Assembly: GCF_937898925.1 (NCBI RefSeq)
Contig: NZ_CALDKF010000042.1
Coordinates: 1-5,897, forward strand
DNA from: an uncultured Methanobrevibacter sp.
Lineage (GTDB): Archaea; Methanobacteriota; Methanobacteria; Methanobacteriales; Methanobacteriaceae
Direction: 5' to 3'
DNA: 5,897 nucleotides
The notes beneath the pieces are model-generated. The model was not told the DNA's origin and ran no database searches. It saw nothing but the letters and a program-made list of their open reading frames with translations. Shown in pieces: positions 5,199 through 5,897 of this stretch. How positions within the stretch are numbered: position 1 is the first letter of the stretch; the number at the start of each line of letters is the position of its first letter. The translations under genes and the position numbers were made by a program.

Positions 5199-5897
5199 TT
5201 ATTGAGCTCTGTATTCTCTAATTGCGTTATATTCGTCGTCTTCTTCAATCCAAGTAGATAATCTGTCTCTGTTTTTCTCAGCATCGATAATTAAGGTACC
5301 TTTACCGTTTAAAGCAATGTCTCCTTTGTATTCGATGTATCTACCAGGGTAAACAATACCATCTAATTCAGGATCGGTTACAATTCCTTGTTCTACGAAA
5401 CCTTCGAGCAATCTTCCAACTTTTCCGTGAATTATGATGTTACCGTTTTTCATTTGTCCACCAGGCCAACGGTTTACGTCACCGTCAATTTCGATGAGAC
5501 CTTTGGTCATGTGAATACCTGCTAAGATATCACAGTTACCTTTAACGTGGATTCTACCACCGGTTAAACATTCACCACATTGTTTACCAGCGTTACCGCC
5601 AACAACAATTTGTCCTCCAGTCATACCTCTCCATTCACCAATGTAAGAAGCACCAGTGAATTCTTTGGTGTTTCCTTCGATTTCAAGGTATCCACCAGAC
5701 ATTTCTCTTCCAGCGTGAGCAGCTGCGTCACCTTTAACAAGGATAGAACCACCGGACATTTCTGCACCAACGTGTAAATCTACACTGCTGTTACAAACAA
5801 TGTTTCCGCCGCTCATTTTACAACCGATGTATTTTACTCTGTTTAAATCACCGTTTAAGATCATTTCAACTTCTTCAGGTCCAGCTGCTTCTCCTTC
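5199..5897 (-). CDS. fwdC: Formylmethanofuran dehydrogenase subunit C, C-terminal 232 residues (5' end outside window)
   Basis: Part of the Fwd/Fmd complex that reduces CO2 onto methanofuran in the first step of methanogenesis. Subunit C is a structural beta-helix that holds the catalytic subunits together; it is related to the GXGXG domain of glutamate synthase. The frame is open to the right edge, so the internal ATG at 5864 is not the start; with a family length near 270, roughly 40 residues are missing. Seven repeats of about 19 residues follow the pattern (M/L)xxGxIxxxGxxxxxxGxx, five starting MSGG, MSGG, MSGG, MTGG, LTGG. Repeat three carries the FwdC-typical insertion ASYIGEWRGM. The tail GRYIEYKGDIALNGKGTLII is also FwdC-like. 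Tungsten (fwd) or molybdenum (fmd) isoenzyme cannot be told from this part. Unusually for the common C-then-B order, no subunit B follows; a terminator and an unrelated small gene do. Confidence 0.9.
   Translation of the reverse strand, partial: EGEAAGPEEVEMILNGDLNRVKYIGCKMSGGNIVCNSSVDLHVGAEMSGGSILVKGDAAAHAGREMSGGYLEIEGNTKEFTGASYIGEWRGMTGGQIVVGGNAGKQCGECLTGGRIHVKGNCDILAGIHMTKGLIEIDGDVNRWPGGQMKNGNIIIHGKVGRLLEGFVEQGIVTDPELDGIVYPGRYIEYKGDIALNGKGTLIIDAEKNRDRLSTWIEEDDEYNAIREYRAQ

Noticed and set aside
5864..5864. ATG at 5864 as the start of fwdC
   Set aside because: The frame stays open to the window edge and the upstream residues (EGEAAGPEEVE) match the acidic segment found before the first beta-helix repeat of FwdC, so the gene begins outside.
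5199..5897. Stand-alone GXGXG domain of archaeal glutamate synthase instead of FwdC
   Set aside because: The repeat fold is shared, and the nitrogen genes nearby made this tempting, but the ASYIGEWRGM insertion and the KGDIALNGKGTL tail are FwdC features.

Overview
The window looks like a chromosomal stretch of a methanogenic archaeon of the order Methanobacteriales, probably Methanobrevibacter or a close relative (genus is inference). The evidence is: a formylmethanofuran dehydrogenase subunit C gene (first step of methanogenesis), an NrpR nitrogen repressor with fused winged helix and two ligand domains (a euryarchaeal methanogen regulator), a pair of small proteins resembling the Methanobacteriales family DUF2097, very AT-rich intergenic DNA, Shine-Dalgarno sites of the GGAG/GGTG type, and oligo-T tracts in place of most hairpin terminators.

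Layout. Plus strand: the 3' end of a ThiF/MoeB/HesA-type E1-like gene (1-433) ends in four T6-T7 runs. A long AT-rich gap (434-888) follows; it carries the glnA promoter and a perfect NrpR operator, GGAA-N6-TTCC, at 816-829. Glutamine synthetase glnA (preferred start 904, end 2247) is followed by a 12-bp hairpin plus T-rich tail. nrpR runs from 2397 to 4091. Minus strand, converging on nrpR: two tandem paralogous 100-residue proteins of unknown function (4221-4523 and 4675-4977), each with its own Shine-Dalgarno site and T-rich terminator, then the 3' part of fwdC (5199-5897, running off the right edge).

How they work together. glnA and nrpR form a compact nitrogen-control unit. NrpR, which in methanogens responds to 2-oxoglutarate, is expected to sit on the operator at the glnA promoter and block transcription when nitrogen is plentiful. 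No matching operator was seen before nrpR or the minus-strand genes. The minus-strand block belongs to the methanogenesis region, with the two small proteins lying downstream of fwdC but separated from it by a T-rich terminator.

Points most worth a second look: the operator and adjacent regulator gene; a glycine in GlnA where GSI-alpha enzymes carry the feedback-inhibition arginine; an E1-like protein lacking the usual zinc-site and catalytic cysteines in the visible part; the diverged small-protein pair; a 10-bp tandem repeat at the convergent junction that supplies T tracts to only one strand; and a long AT-rich inverted repeat between fwdC and the small-protein pair. I saw no mobile element, CRISPR array, tRNA or rRNA, and no clear new multi-gene system.
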